Assembly (NCBI GenBank): GCA_965371805.1
Contig: CBDUZW010000009.1
Span: forward strand, 1 to 64,000
Reading direction: 5' to 3'
Length of the DNA: 64,000 nt
Source of the DNA: JAOZTV01 sp965371805
Lineage (GTDB): Bacteria; Acidobacteriota; Aminicenantia; UBA2199
The notes below the pieces were generated by a model, which was given only the letters and a program-made list of their open reading frames with translations, made no database searches and was not told the origin of the DNA. Position 1 is the stretch's first letter; each line of letters opens with the position of its first letter. Below are positions 8,151 to 16,781 of the stretch, piece after piece. Position numbers and translations under genes: made by a program.

Positions 8151-9254
8151 ATGAAAAAAATTAAGAAAATTGGAGTTCTTACTGGTGGCGGAGACTGCCC
8201 TGGATTGAATGCAGTTATTAGAGCAGTTGTTGATACTGCTATTCTTAATCATGGAATTGAAGTGTATGGAATCAGAGATGGATATTCCGGACTGATAAAT
8301 AAAAAAATAAGAAAACTTGAACTTACAGATGTCTCAGGAATTTTACCCAGAGGTGGGACCATTCTAGGAACATCAAATAGGGATAACCCTTTTATGTATC
8401 ATACAGATAAATTGACAAAAGATGGAAAGCCAAAGTACATTGATGTATCAAAAGAAGTAATAAAAACAGTTGACTATAATGACCTGGATGTAATTATTAC
8501 GATTGGTGGAGATGGTACTCAAGCAATTGCAAATAGATTATATGAAGAATGTAATATTCCAGTTGTTGGTGTTCCAAAAACAATCGATAACGACATTGAT
8601 GGTACAGATGTAACCTTTGGCTTTGATACTGCCCTCTCCATTGCAACAAGTGCTATTGACAAATTACATTCAACAGCTGAATCACACCATAGAATTATGG
8701 TGATTGAAGTTATGGGAAGATATGCTGGATGGATTGCTCTTCATGCAGGGATAGCGGGGGGAAGTGATGTAATCCTAATTCCCGAATTACCTTTTACCAT
8801 GGAAAAGATCGCTGAAAAGATTGACAGCCGAACAAAAAATGGAAAAAGGTTCTCACTTATCACAGTTGCGGAAGGTGCAAAAATGGAAGGCGGAGATGTC
8901 GTTGCCCAAAGAAAAGTTGCAGACCCAAATGATCCAATTAGACTTGGTGGAATTTCAACAATAGTTGGAAATAAAATTGAAGATTTAACAGGAATTGAAA
9001 CCCGATTTACTATATTAGGCCATGTCCAGCGAGGTGGAAGTCCGTCACCTTTCGATAGAATTCTAGCAACTCGTTTTGGGTTTCACGCTGTTGAAGCAGC
9101 AGTTGCCGGTAAGTTTGGAAATATTGTAGGTGTAAGAGGTGAACATATCAAATTAACACCTATCAAAGAAGCAATTGCAGTGCCAAGAAGAGTAAAACCG
9201 GATTCCGATCTGGTTAGAACCGCAATGGCAGTTGGAACAAGTTTCGGTATTTAA
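8151..9254 (+). CDS. pfkA: 6-phosphofructokinase
   Basis: It phosphorylates fructose 6-phosphate in glycolysis. Recognisable sites are the nucleotide loop GGGDCPGLNAVIR (12-24), IGGDGTQAIA, the catalytic PKTIDNDIDGTD, MGRYAGWIAL and the C-terminal GHVQRGGSPSPFD. The residue after GGD is Gly, as in ATP-dependent enzymes, but the catalytic loop starts PKT rather than PGT, as in PPi-type and group III enzymes. I infer ATP dependence within the mixed clade and would not exclude PPi. At 367 residues it is normal for that clade. AGGAGG lies 5 nt before the ATG. It ends 4 nt inside the convergent FlhB-tail gene. Confidence 0.95.
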   Translation: MKKIKKIGVLTGGGDCPGLNAVIRAVVDTAILNHGIEVYGIRDGYSGLINKKIRKLELTDVSGILPRGGTILGTSNRDNPFMYHTDKLTKDGKPKYIDVSKEVIKTVDYNDLDVIITIGGDGTQAIANRLYEECNIPVVGVPKTIDNDIDGTDVTFGFDTALSIATSAIDKLHSTAESHHRIMVIEVMGRYAGWIALHAGIAGGSDVILIPELPFTMEKIAEKIDSRTKNGKRFSLITVAEGAKMEGGDVVAQRKVADPNDPIRLGGISTIVGNKIEDLTGIETRFTILGHVQRGGSPSPFDRILATRFGFHAVEAAVAGKFGNIVGVRGEHIKLTPIKEAIAVPRRVKPDSDLVRTAMAVGTSFGI

Positions 9255-9526
9255 ACTTTATCAAGTTTATATATAAATACGAGTACTTCTGCTATTGCTT
9301 TATATAAAGACTGTGGGATTTCCATATTCATATCAAGTGCTTCAAGAATCTGCGCTAAGCCTCTATCTTCATATAAAGGAATTTTATTCTCTCTGGCAAT
9401 TTCTATGATCTTTTTAGCGATCTCCCCCTTCCCCTTAGCAATAACTTTTGGAGCCCTGTCCTTATTATGATTATATTTTAAAGCAACTGCTTTTTTATCT
9501 TTATTACTTTTATCTATTAGGCTCAT
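9251..9526 (-). CDS. FlhB C-terminal-domain-like protein
   Basis: This 91-residue protein matches only the cytoplasmic C-terminal domain of FlhB (AVALKYNHNKDRAPKVIAKG, then IPLYEDRGLAQ and IPQSLYKAIAEVL). The NPTH autocleavage motif and the transmembrane part are absent. Such stand-alone FlhB-like proteins (Bacillus YlqH type) occur beside FliK homologues, as here, and can interact with the flagellar export gate. It is the last gene of the minus-strand operon and starts 9 nt after the FliK-like gene ends. Confidence 0.85.
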   Translation of the reverse strand: MSLIDKSNKDKKAVALKYNHNKDRAPKVIAKGKGEIAKKIIEIARENKIPLYEDRGLAQILEALDMNMEIPQSLYKAIAEVLVFIYKLDKV

Positions 9527-9535
9527 TTTAAAATT

Positions 9536-10888
9536 TTAAACACTTAGATCAACCAGTCCTAGTTTTATCTCTTCACCTGTTATTTCTTCATTATCAAATT
9601 CCCTGATCTTTCTTTTTGATATTACAACATTTATGTTCAAAAATCTAAAAGTATCATCTAAAGATTCTCTTACAATATTCAATTTGTCCGCAATTATTTT
9701 TTTTATATCTTCATTCATTACAAAAAATGTTATATTCAAATTTTTTTTTAATAATAAGAAATCCGTCCGTATCTCTCCCAGATTATCCATAACAAGTAAT
9801 AAAGATAAATTAAATCCTTTTGAAGAAGATTTTCTTTTCTCATTTTTATTATAATATACCCTGAGTTTTGCTTTTTTTTTATCTTTAATAGGGATATGAA
9901 ATGTAAAATACTGCATCGTATCAATATTTAGATTTCTTTTAACAGCCCCATCCTGTTGTTTCCCAATATTATTTATTAATTCGTCTATTGTCTCCCTTAT
10001 TGTATTAATTTGTCTGTTTTTACCACTAACCTCCTTCATATCATCTGAAAAAAATTCTTTAAGCAGTAATAGATTAGGTTTTAGATCATTTTGGATTATT
10101 GATTTAATTTCCGGATTATTTGCCCCCTTTACCTTAGAGTTTATTAAATCTGAAACATCGCCTATCTTTGATAGTATTTCAGCTATCTTTTTTTCAAAAA
10201 AAATCCCGGAGTTTTCTATTTGTGTTTTCAATCTTGAAGAAATTTTCAATATATCTTCTGCCGGTCCAAAAGGTTTAAACTGTATTTCTAAAACTTTTAT
10301 AATATTTTTTATCTTCTCAGGTATATCTTCCATTTTAGATGCATTAAGTATTTCTGTACTTTTTGCTTTATTCTCAACCCCTTTAACCATTACCTTATTT
10401 TCAAGTCCTTTAACTATTACCTTATTTTTAAGTCCTTTAACCATTATATTCTTTTCTATACCTGTTTTACTCAGATTACTCTTTTCAATAGGAACTTCCT
10501 TAGGACCATTATTTTTTGATTGACTTTCGACAGCAAAGTCTTTTAAAGAACTAACAAACTTTTTAATTTCTCCAACATCCTGATTTTTTATACTATTTAT
10601 AATTTCTTTTGACTTTATTGATATACTTGAGTTTTTATTATCCAGACTGAATTTTAAATTTTCACCTTTTTCAACAACAGTAACACTTATCTTCTCACCA
10701 ACTTTGACTGGAAATTTCACTTTTGCAACGGTTCTAAATTTCAAAAAATCTATTAACGCTTTCCCATCGTCCTTAATCTCAATTACTTTACCTTGTAATT
10801 TATCTCCAACTTCAAGATCCTTTCTATTAGAAAGAAATTTCTCGATTTCAGAACCTAAAAACAACTCAATTAAAGAACTAAGTTCCAT
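9536..10888 (-). CDS. FliK-like flagellar hook-length control protein
   Basis: This 450-residue protein has low sequence complexity in the middle (residues about 90-190, Lys/Asn/Val-rich with a 9-residue repeat). The C-terminal domain (about 325-430) resembles the Flg_hook domain of FliK (MQYFTFHIPI, RVYYNK, LSLLLVMDNLGEIRTDF). An N-terminal beta-rich segment (20-75, VGDKLQGKVIEIKDDGKALIDF) is also common in such proteins. FliK acts as a secreted ruler and switches export specificity with FlhB. The adjacent FlhB-tail gene supports the call. The N-terminal divergence is normal for the family, so the assignment rests on the C-terminus and context. Confidence 0.7.
   Translation of the reverse strand: MELSSLIELFLGSEIEKFLSNRKDLEVGDKLQGKVIEIKDDGKALIDFLKFRTVAKVKFPVKVGEKISVTVVEKGENLKFSLDNKNSSISIKSKEIINSIKNQDVGEIKKFVSSLKDFAVESQSKNNGPKEVPIEKSNLSKTGIEKNIMVKGLKNKVIVKGLENKVMVKGVENKAKSTEILNASKMEDIPEKIKNIIKVLEIQFKPFGPAEDILKISSRLKTQIENSGIFFEKKIAEILSKIGDVSDLINSKVKGANNPEIKSIIQNDLKPNLLLLKEFFSDDMKEVSGKNRQINTIRETIDELINNIGKQQDGAVKRNLNIDTMQYFTFHIPIKDKKKAKLRVYYNKNEKRKSSSKGFNLSLLLVMDNLGEIRTDFLLLKKNLNITFFVMNEDIKKIIADKLNIVRESLDDTFRFLNINVVISKRKIREFDNEEITGEEIKLGLVDLSV
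10381..10461. repeat. 27-bp tandem repeat inside the FliK-like gene
   Basis: Two near-identical 27-bp units (10381-10407 and 10408-10434) and a third, diverged unit (10435-10461) encode three copies of a 9-residue block of the form NKV(I/M)VKG(L/V)(K/E). The repeat is in frame, so unit number could change protein length without a frameshift. Confidence 0.8.
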
Positions 10889-10934
10889 GGTATTTTTACT
10901 TTCTTACCTCTCTAGCTTATTTATAATCTAATAA

Positions 10935-11381
10935 TTACAATTTTTCTTTTATCGGAGAACTGAGATATTTTCTTAATTTAATAACCAATTCAATTTCTCC
11001 CACAGGAATATTGAGCTTTGGAGCAATATCTATAGCATTAAATCCCTGGTTCACAAGTATTAGAATTTTATCAATTGCAGACTGATCCAATTTTTGTTCT
11101 CTTATTTTCTCTTCCAGAAAACCGAGTCTCTCAGAAGATTTCTCTGCTTCATTTATAAGTTTTTTTAAAGCCCTTTGCTTCAATGTTAATTCATCAGAAA
11201 TATTTTTTGTTAAATTTTCACCTTTTTCAATAAATTCAGGAAAATAACTACTTATAATTGAAAGGTTCGTCAGTTTTTTTTCTATTAATTTCATCCTTCT
11301 TCTTAAATCTAGATTACTATTATATATAAAGAGAAATAAGAAAATAATAACTATAAGTTCAATAATAACATGAATTATCAT
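10935..11381 (-). CDS. Membrane-anchored coiled-coil protein with C-terminal HTH (DUF2802/DUF6115-like)
   Basis: One N-terminal membrane helix (about 3-20) is followed by a long coiled coil (25-95) and a short helix-turn-helix-like C-terminus (about 105-140: ILILVNQGFNAIDIAPKLNI then EIELVIKLRKYL). Proteins of this design are regular neighbours of flagellar genes, but no biochemical role is established. It overlaps the end of the HDOD gene upstream by 4 nt, so translation is probably coupled. The HTH could bind DNA or a protein; the sequence does not tell which. Confidence 0.6.
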   Translation of the reverse strand: MIIHVIIELIVIIFLFLFIYNSNLDLRRRMKLIEKKLTNLSIISSYFPEFIEKGENLTKNISDELTLKQRALKKLINEAEKSSERLGFLEEKIREQKLDQSAIDKILILVNQGFNAIDIAPKLNIPVGEIELVIKLRKYLSSPIKEKL

Positions 11382-12256
11382 TTTCCGTTCAGCATCTCTT
11401 TGACTGCATTTTTTATTGATTCAGCTTCTTCAGTTATTTCGAAAGTTAATCTTTCTACATCAATTTTCTTTTTAATATTCTTTGTGATAACTTTCCACGC
11501 TGGATCTTCAATAATGCAGAAAGCAACATTATCCCAGGGGAAACATAGTCCTGAAGCTTTTGAAAACATATTTGAGATTCTTACCAGTGCCGGAGTTAAT
11601 CCAATAGAGTCTTTTATGCAATGATGTAACTTAATACTCTCAATTATTTCTTGATTAAAATTCCATTTTTCTGCAAGAAAAGTACCAATATCTGCATGAT
11701 TGACACCAATAACCTCAAGCTCTGCATCAATATCTACCATTCCTTCATTTAACTGCAAAAGAACCATCTTTTTAAATAGATCAGGATAGAACTGATATAT
11801 TGCAAGTTTTCCAATATCATGCAGTAAACCCCCAAGATAATAATGCTCGTTTTCAGGAAGTTTTAGTTTTTCTGCGATTAAAGTTGAAAAATATGCAGTA
11901 CTTAGAGAATGCTCCCAGAAAACATTAATATTAAATTCAGGAATATCTCTTTTCTTATTATCAAACATCTTAACTAAAGCTATCTGAAGAATCATATTTT
12001 CAAGAGTCTCTGTACCTAGATAAGTAATGGCATTTGTAAGTGTATTTATATCCTGGCTTTTTGCATATAATGCTGAATTTGACAATCTTAAAATTTTAGT
12101 GACCATAGCCTGATCTCTGATTATCAGATCTGAAATTTTCTTATTTGATGTAAAAGGATCAGATGAGAGTTTTTTAAATTCTGAATATAATGATGGAATT
12201 GATGGAAGCTGTTTATCTCCTGAAAACAATTTTTCTAAGATAGCTTCTTTGTCCAT
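11378..12256 (-). CDS. HDOD domain protein (signalling)
   Basis: HDOD domains are degenerate relatives of HD phosphohydrolases, found in bacterial signal transduction and motility control. Visible marks are LPSIPSLYSEFKKL at the start, the VTKILRLSNSALYA segment and GGLLHDIGKLAIY (about 142-155). A second His-containing motif follows (GVNHADIGTFLAEKWN). This copy keeps HD and nearby His residues. The ATG overlaps the TGA of the preceding HDOD gene (TGATG), and the gene ends inside the next gene, so the block is tightly coupled. The partner or second messenger is unknown. Confidence 0.85.
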   Translation of the reverse strand: MDKEAILEKLFSGDKQLPSIPSLYSEFKKLSSDPFTSNKKISDLIIRDQAMVTKILRLSNSALYAKSQDINTLTNAITYLGTETLENMILQIALVKMFDNKKRDIPEFNINVFWEHSLSTAYFSTLIAEKLKLPENEHYYLGGLLHDIGKLAIYQFYPDLFKKMVLLQLNEGMVDIDAELEVIGVNHADIGTFLAEKWNFNQEIIESIKLHHCIKDSIGLTPALVRISNMFSKASGLCFPWDNVAFCIIEDPAWKVITKNIKKKIDVERLTFEITEEAESIKNAVKEMLNGK

Positions 12257-13092
12257 CAGCCTACTATCTCCAGGTAATTATCTATCTCTATTTTAGAATT
12301 TTCTACAAGCTCTTCCATTTTATCTGCACTTATCCTGAGAACTGAAAGCTCCTCAAACTCAACTGGAACTTCTTTAAAAGAGAATCCATTAATATGGCTC
12401 AACTTATTTGCAAGGCTTATAATTGGCACCATTATGTTATCTCCAGCATACTCCTTCTGATTATGATGATATATTAGAGGTTCAATTATATCATCTGAAA
12501 ATCGCCAGTTTTTCATTAGCAGGTATCCAACTTCAATATGGGAGAATCCCCATTTTTCTCTTTCAATGTCTACAAAAACTAAATCTTCATTTATATGTTT
12601 TTCTACAACTTCTTCGAACTCAGCTGTTCTGTTTTTAAAAAGAACACCTTTACCAATATCATGGAGAAGGCTTGATATAAAGACTTCTTCAACATTTGCT
12701 TTTTTTATAGTTTCAGCAATTTTTCTTGCAAAGATTGCTGTAGCAAGTGAATGTTTCCATAGTACCCCCTGTATAAACTTACTTCCCTTCGAACTATATA
12801 AGTTTTTAGTAAGATATGACATAAGTATAGATTTTGTTGTATTATATCCCATTAGATTAATTGCATAACTAACAGTACTAACTTCCTTTCTAAGTCCATA
12901 TAAAGCAGAATTTGCCACCTTTAAAATAAAAGCAGTCAAAGACTGATCCATAAGTATCTGCATCTGGATCTTTTTTACAGTTACTGAAGGATCGTTCAAC
13001 ATAGACATTGATTTAAGAATTACAGATGGGATTGGAGGCAATTCTCCAATTTTCCCAACTACCTCTCTTGCTTTTTCCATTACTGATTTCAT
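12256..13092 (-). CDS. HDOD domain protein (signalling), paralogue
   Basis: This is the second HDOD protein in tandem, 278 residues, with the same landmarks: LPPIPSVILKSMSML, FILKVANSALYGLRK, SSLLHDIGKGVLF and GFSHIEVGYLLMKNW. It starts 1 nt after the cheR stop and shares a TGATG junction with the following HDOD gene. The tandem arrangement and similar length suggest a duplication. Linkage to CheR and flagellar genes suggests a chemotaxis or motility switch role, as known for some HDOD proteins; that part is inference. Confidence 0.85.
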   Translation of the reverse strand: MKSVMEKAREVVGKIGELPPIPSVILKSMSMLNDPSVTVKKIQMQILMDQSLTAFILKVANSALYGLRKEVSTVSYAINLMGYNTTKSILMSYLTKNLYSSKGSKFIQGVLWKHSLATAIFARKIAETIKKANVEEVFISSLLHDIGKGVLFKNRTAEFEEVVEKHINEDLVFVDIEREKWGFSHIEVGYLLMKNWRFSDDIIEPLIYHHNQKEYAGDNIMVPIISLANKLSHINGFSFKEVPVEFEELSVLRISADKMEELVENSKIEIDNYLEIVG

Positions 13093-13093
13093 A

Positions 13094-13918
13094 TTAATCT
13101 CTCCTTTTATACATTATTGCTGATGGGAAATGAAGCATCTGGTAATCTTCTGAGACTGAAAAAAGAGATTCAGAATTACCCATAATCAAATAACCATTTT
13201 TTGATGTATTATTATAAAAACTTTTTACAACACCTTTTTTTGATTCTTTATCAAAATAAATCAAAACATATCTACAAAAAACAATATCAAAAGGTGTTTT
13301 AAGATCTGTTTGTTCAAATTCTATCAAATTTTCCTTCTTAAATAAAAGTTCACCTTTAAATTCGTCTTTAAATTTAAAATTTCCATTCTCTAATTTAGTA
13401 AAATACTTAGTAAAATAATTCTTGGGTACAAATCTAACAGCATAATCTGAAAACTCACCCCTTTTGGCTTTTGCAATAACCAAATCTGATATATCTATAC
13501 CGGTAATACTGAATTTTACTCCTGGAAAATTCTCTCTCATAATAATTGCTAATGAATGTGCTTCCTCTCCAGATGAACACCCGGCACTCAATATATTTAT
13601 ATTTTTTTTTCCACTCTTCAATAATTCTGGAACAATATGGTTTTTTAATGCCTTCAACTGAGGTAAATCTCTAAAAAAGAATGTTTCATTTATAGTTATT
13701 ATATTAAACAAATTAATTATTTCAGTTCTTAATATTTCTTTTTTAAGTATTTCAAAATATTTATCAAATCGTTCAAAACGAAGTGCTTCCATCCTCTTTA
13801 ATACTCTTTTTTCAATATAACCTTTACGGGAAACCGGAAAAAACATCCCTGATTTATTATAAATAAAATTCTGCAGTAACTTATATTCATCCAAAGTCAA
13901 GTTTTCCTGAATAGCCAT
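13094..13918 (-). CDS. cheR: CheR-type chemotaxis protein methyltransferase
   Basis: CheR transfers methyl groups from S-adenosylmethionine to glutamates of chemoreceptors. The N-terminal helical domain (LTLDEYKLLQNFIYNKSGMFF) is followed by the methyltransferase domain with INETFFFRD, the SAM loop SAGCSSGEEAHSLA, GIDISDLVIAKA and the VFCRYVLIYFD motif. I start at MAIQENL (13918). An open frame continues upstream to 14017 and would add a hydrophobic stretch. However, TTGATT-N17-TATAAA sits inside that extension and puts the transcription start at this ATG. It heads the cheR-HDOD-HDOD-HTH-fliK-flhB' operon. No receptor gene is in the window. Confidence 0.88.
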   Translation of the reverse strand: MAIQENLTLDEYKLLQNFIYNKSGMFFPVSRKGYIEKRVLKRMEALRFERFDKYFEILKKEILRTEIINLFNIITINETFFFRDLPQLKALKNHIVPELLKSGKKNINILSAGCSSGEEAHSLAIIMRENFPGVKFSITGIDISDLVIAKAKRGEFSDYAVRFVPKNYFTKYFTKLENGNFKFKDEFKGELLFKKENLIEFEQTDLKTPFDIVFCRYVLIYFDKESKKGVVKSFYNNTSKNGYLIMGNSESLFSVSEDYQMLHFPSAIMYKRRD

Positions 13919-13925
13919 GACTACA

Positions 13926-13954
13926 TTTATACCAATAAAACAAAAAAAAATCAA
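13926..13954 (-). promoter_or_regulatory. Promoter of the cheR-HDOD-fliK operon
   Basis: On the minus strand, TTGATT (13954-13949) and TATAAA (13931-13926) are 17 bp apart. The expected start point falls at about 13919, directly at the cheR ATG, so the transcript may be leaderless. No Shine-Dalgarno precedes that ATG, which agrees. Confidence 0.6.
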
Positions 13955-14065
13955 TGAAATTATTGAACAAATAATATTATATTTCATATATCTATCTTGA
14001 CTTTTTTGCTTATTCAAGTTATAAAACTATTTCATGTTTTTGATATTAAAATAAGCGAGGAAAAA

Positions 14066-15550
14066 ATGTGTGGTGTAATTGGAATTTTCGATAATGAAAG
14101 TGTTGTTTCAAAATTATATTCTGCTATGCTTACGATTCAGCATAGAGGACAGGATTCAGCAGGGATACTTACTTTTGATGGAACTTTTCATCTTAAAAAA
14201 GGAAATGGCTTAATTCGAGATATTTTTGATCAAAAAAACATAAAGAGATTAAAAGGAAATGTAGGAATAGGACACACAAGATATCCGACTGTTGGAGAGG
14301 GTTCTGTAGAGGATGCTCAACCATTCTGGATCAATTTTCCATTTGGAATAGCCGGAGCACATAATGGCAATATAACAAATTTTTTTCAATTAAAAAAGGA
14401 ACTATCTGAGAAATCAAAAAAGATCATTAATTCGAACTGTGACATGGAAGTAGTATTAAACATATTCTCTGAATATTTAGAAAAATATAAAAACAAAAAA
14501 ATCACTCCTGAAATAATTTTTAATGGAGTAAGATACGTATACAAAAGAGCCAAGGGCAGTTATTCGGTAGTTTTATACATAGCTGGAATTGGAATGCTTG
14601 CTTTTCGTGATCCATATGGATTAAGACCACTTCTATTCGGTAAAAAGAACCCGATAACTAAATCTGAAAAGCCTGTTTATGGATTTGCCTCAGAAAGCAC
14701 ATCCCTTAGCGTTATTAATTTTGATACAATTAAAGATGTTAATCCAGGTTCAGCAGTTTTTATAAATGAGGATAAAGAGGTTTTTGAAAAAAAATTATCT
14801 CATAAACCACATAGACCATGTATATTCGAATATATATATTTTGCCAGACCGGACTCAAATTTGAATGGAATAAATGTTTATTCATCCAGAGTTGAACTTG
14901 GGAATAGACTCGCTAAGAAGATAAAAAAAATGAATTTAGAAATTGATCTGGTATCTCCAGTTCCAGACTCAGCAAGAACAGCTTCTATTGAAATTGCACG
15001 GAAGTTAAAACTTAAATATAGAGAGGGACTTGTTAAAAACAGGTATATTGGGAGAACTTTTATAATGCCTGAGAATAATGAGCGAAAAGAATCCATTAAC
15101 CAAAAACTTAATCCTATCGAAAGTGTTTTTAAAGATAAGAACGTTCTATTGGTTGATGATTCAATTGTTAGAGGAAATACCTCTAAAGCGATTGTTCAGA
15201 TGGTAAGAAAAGCTGGAGCAAAAAAAATAATTTTTGTATCTTATTCTTCACCACTTACAAATCCATGTTTTTATGGCATTGATATGCAGACAAAAAACGA
15301 ATTCATTGCCACTGACTCTACAAATGAAGAGATAGCAAAAAAAATTGGAGCCGATAAGGTAATATATCAAGATATCAAAGATATGGAATTAGCAGTTAGA
15401 TCTCAAAATAGAGATATTAAATCATTTTGTAAAGCATGTTTTACTGGAGACTATCCAACTGGTGATATCACTGAAGATATGCTTGAACACATTGAAAGAG
15501 ACCGTGAAAAAAATGTTAAAAATAAAGAGAAGAAAACTATACCCAGTTAA
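14066..15550 (+). CDS. purF: Amidophosphoribosyltransferase
   Basis: PurF makes 5-phosphoribosylamine from PRPP and glutamine, the first step of purine synthesis. I start at MCGVIGIF because the Cys after Met is the glutaminase nucleophile and GAGG lies 9 nt upstream; the longer frame from 13997 is not needed. Landmarks are GIGHTRYPTVGE, AGAHNGNITN, the PRPP loop VLLVDDSIVRGNTSKA and the C-terminal FCKACFTGDYPTG, with cysteines that can hold the 4Fe-4S cluster of the Bacillus-type enzyme. Its stop codon overlaps the start of the PATAN-domain gene (TAATG). Confidence 0.95.
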   Translation: MCGVIGIFDNESVVSKLYSAMLTIQHRGQDSAGILTFDGTFHLKKGNGLIRDIFDQKNIKRLKGNVGIGHTRYPTVGEGSVEDAQPFWINFPFGIAGAHNGNITNFFQLKKELSEKSKKIINSNCDMEVVLNIFSEYLEKYKNKKITPEIIFNGVRYVYKRAKGSYSVVLYIAGIGMLAFRDPYGLRPLLFGKKNPITKSEKPVYGFASESTSLSVINFDTIKDVNPGSAVFINEDKEVFEKKLSHKPHRPCIFEYIYFARPDSNLNGINVYSSRVELGNRLAKKIKKMNLEIDLVSPVPDSARTASIEIARKLKLKYREGLVKNRYIGRTFIMPENNERKESINQKLNPIESVFKDKNVLLVDDSIVRGNTSKAIVQMVRKAGAKKIIFVSYSSPLTNPCFYGIDMQTKNEFIATDSTNEEIAKKIGADKVIYQDIKDMELAVRSQNRDIKSFCKACFTGDYPTGDITEDMLEHIERDREKNVKNKEKKTIPS

Positions 15551-16698
15551 TGAATAACAAAAAATTATTTTCAGGAAATTTGCAGGAAGATGATTTTTTA
15601 AAAGTTCTTTTCAGATTACATTCAGAAAAATTAACGGGAACATTAATAATAGAAAAATCAGCAGAATCTTTTAATATCTTTTTAAAGAATGGAATCATAA
15701 TATTTGCAAATTCCAATTCTAAAACGAATAGACTTGGAGAATTCCTATTAGGAAAAAAAATAATTAGTGAAACTGATTTTAATAACACAACTAAGTATTC
15801 TCAAGAGAATGAAAAAAGATTCGGAAGATCTCTTCTCGAGCTTAAAATCATAGATAATGATTGCTTATGGGAAAATGTGCAAGAGCATTTAAAGTCCTTA
15901 ATTTTCTCTTTTTTTGCTGATAATACTGGAAAATACAGCTTTTTTACTGACACGAGACTACCAGAAGAAAACATAACCTTAGATATAAATATTTTACAAT
16001 TAATGGTTAAAGGCTCAAGAATCAGAATTGGTGAAAAATTTATAGAAGAAAAATTAGCTGCAACTGTTGACGTATATCCTTTAAGTTATTTAAATCTGGA
16101 TGAGCTGAATCTTAAACCCTACGAAATTCATATTCTGAAACTAATAAAAAAGGATCAGATAGTAAAAAGCATAATAAATAATAGTGAACTATTAAGATTT
16201 GACACTCTCAAATTAATAGACCTTTTCCTTACTATGAAAATTATAACAAATAATAAAGAACTTGGAACAGAAGGAGATTTAAAAAAAGCAAAAAAACAAA
16301 AAAAATTTGTTAATGAAAATGAAAAGATTTCTGGTGCTACTTCATTTGTGTCTTTTGCAGAAGCATTAAAATTTTATAATAATAAATATGAATTAATATA
16401 TAAAGTGTTTTCCAAAGAAATAGGTCCAATTGCCCTTTCAATTTTGCAAAAGAGCATTACTGATATATCTGAAAACCTACCAATTTATCTACAAAAAATA
16501 AAATGGAATGGCAATGGAACAATTCAGGAAGAATCTTTACTTAAATCAGTCTATCATAAAGATTTTCAAGAAAACATCAAAGAATTCTTAACCGGGCTTG
16601 AAGAAATCTTATATGCTGGCATTTATACAATACGAAAAAATATAAGCCCGGAAAAAGAACAAACTATTTTAAAATGGATAAACAGACCCGTAAAATAG
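15550..16698 (+). CDS. PATAN (DUF4388) domain protein
   Basis: The N-terminal part (residues about 5-150) is a DUF4388/PATAN domain: FSGNLQEDDFLKVLFRLHSE, then LTGTLIIEKSAESFNIFLKNG and GRSLLELKII. PATAN domains are common in two-component and GTPase-linked signalling proteins of deltaproteobacteria, spirochaetes and cyanobacteria. The rest (150-382) is a helical region with no family I recognise. There is no signal peptide, so it should be cytoplasmic. It is translationally coupled to purF (TAATG), and its last 25 nt overlap a tiny membrane ORF that leads into miaA. Confidence 0.7.
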   Translation: MNNKKLFSGNLQEDDFLKVLFRLHSEKLTGTLIIEKSAESFNIFLKNGIIIFANSNSKTNRLGEFLLGKKIISETDFNNTTKYSQENEKRFGRSLLELKIIDNDCLWENVQEHLKSLIFSFFADNTGKYSFFTDTRLPEENITLDINILQLMVKGSRIRIGEKFIEEKLAATVDVYPLSYLNLDELNLKPYEIHILKLIKKDQIVKSIINNSELLRFDTLKLIDLFLTMKIITNNKELGTEGDLKKAKKQKKFVNENEKISGATSFVSFAEALKFYNNKYELIYKVFSKEIGPIALSILQKSITDISENLPIYLQKIKWNGNGTIQEESLLKSVYHKDFQENIKEFLTGLEEILYAGIYTIRKNISPEKEQTILKWINRPVK

Positions 16699-16781
16699 TA
16701 TTATTCAAAAAACAAATAAAATTTTTGATCGTGTTCTTTGTATTATTTTTGATATTTGTTCTTTTTAAATTAATATTATGA
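16674..16781 (+). CDS. Small single-pass membrane protein (35 aa)
   Basis: This frame codes for a short basic N-terminus (MDKQTRKIVLFKKQIK) and then a continuous hydrophobic helix of about 19 residues ending KLIL. It begins inside the end of the PATAN gene and ends with an ATGA junction to miaA, so translation would be coupled on both sides. It is too short for normal gene callers. No family is known to me. The coding nature is inferred from the positive-inside charge pattern and the exact ATGA overlap. Confidence 0.5.
   Translation: MDKQTRKIVLFKKQIKFLIVFFVLFLIFVLFKLIL

Noticed and set aside
13919..14017. N-terminal membrane extension of CheR
   Set aside because: The extension contains a promoter-like TTGATT-N17-TATAAA and the family starts at MAIQENL; hydrophobic coding is common by chance in AT-rich DNA.
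13997..14065. Upstream start of PurF
   Set aside because: The enzyme needs Cys next to the initiating Met, and GAGG lies before MCGVIGIF.
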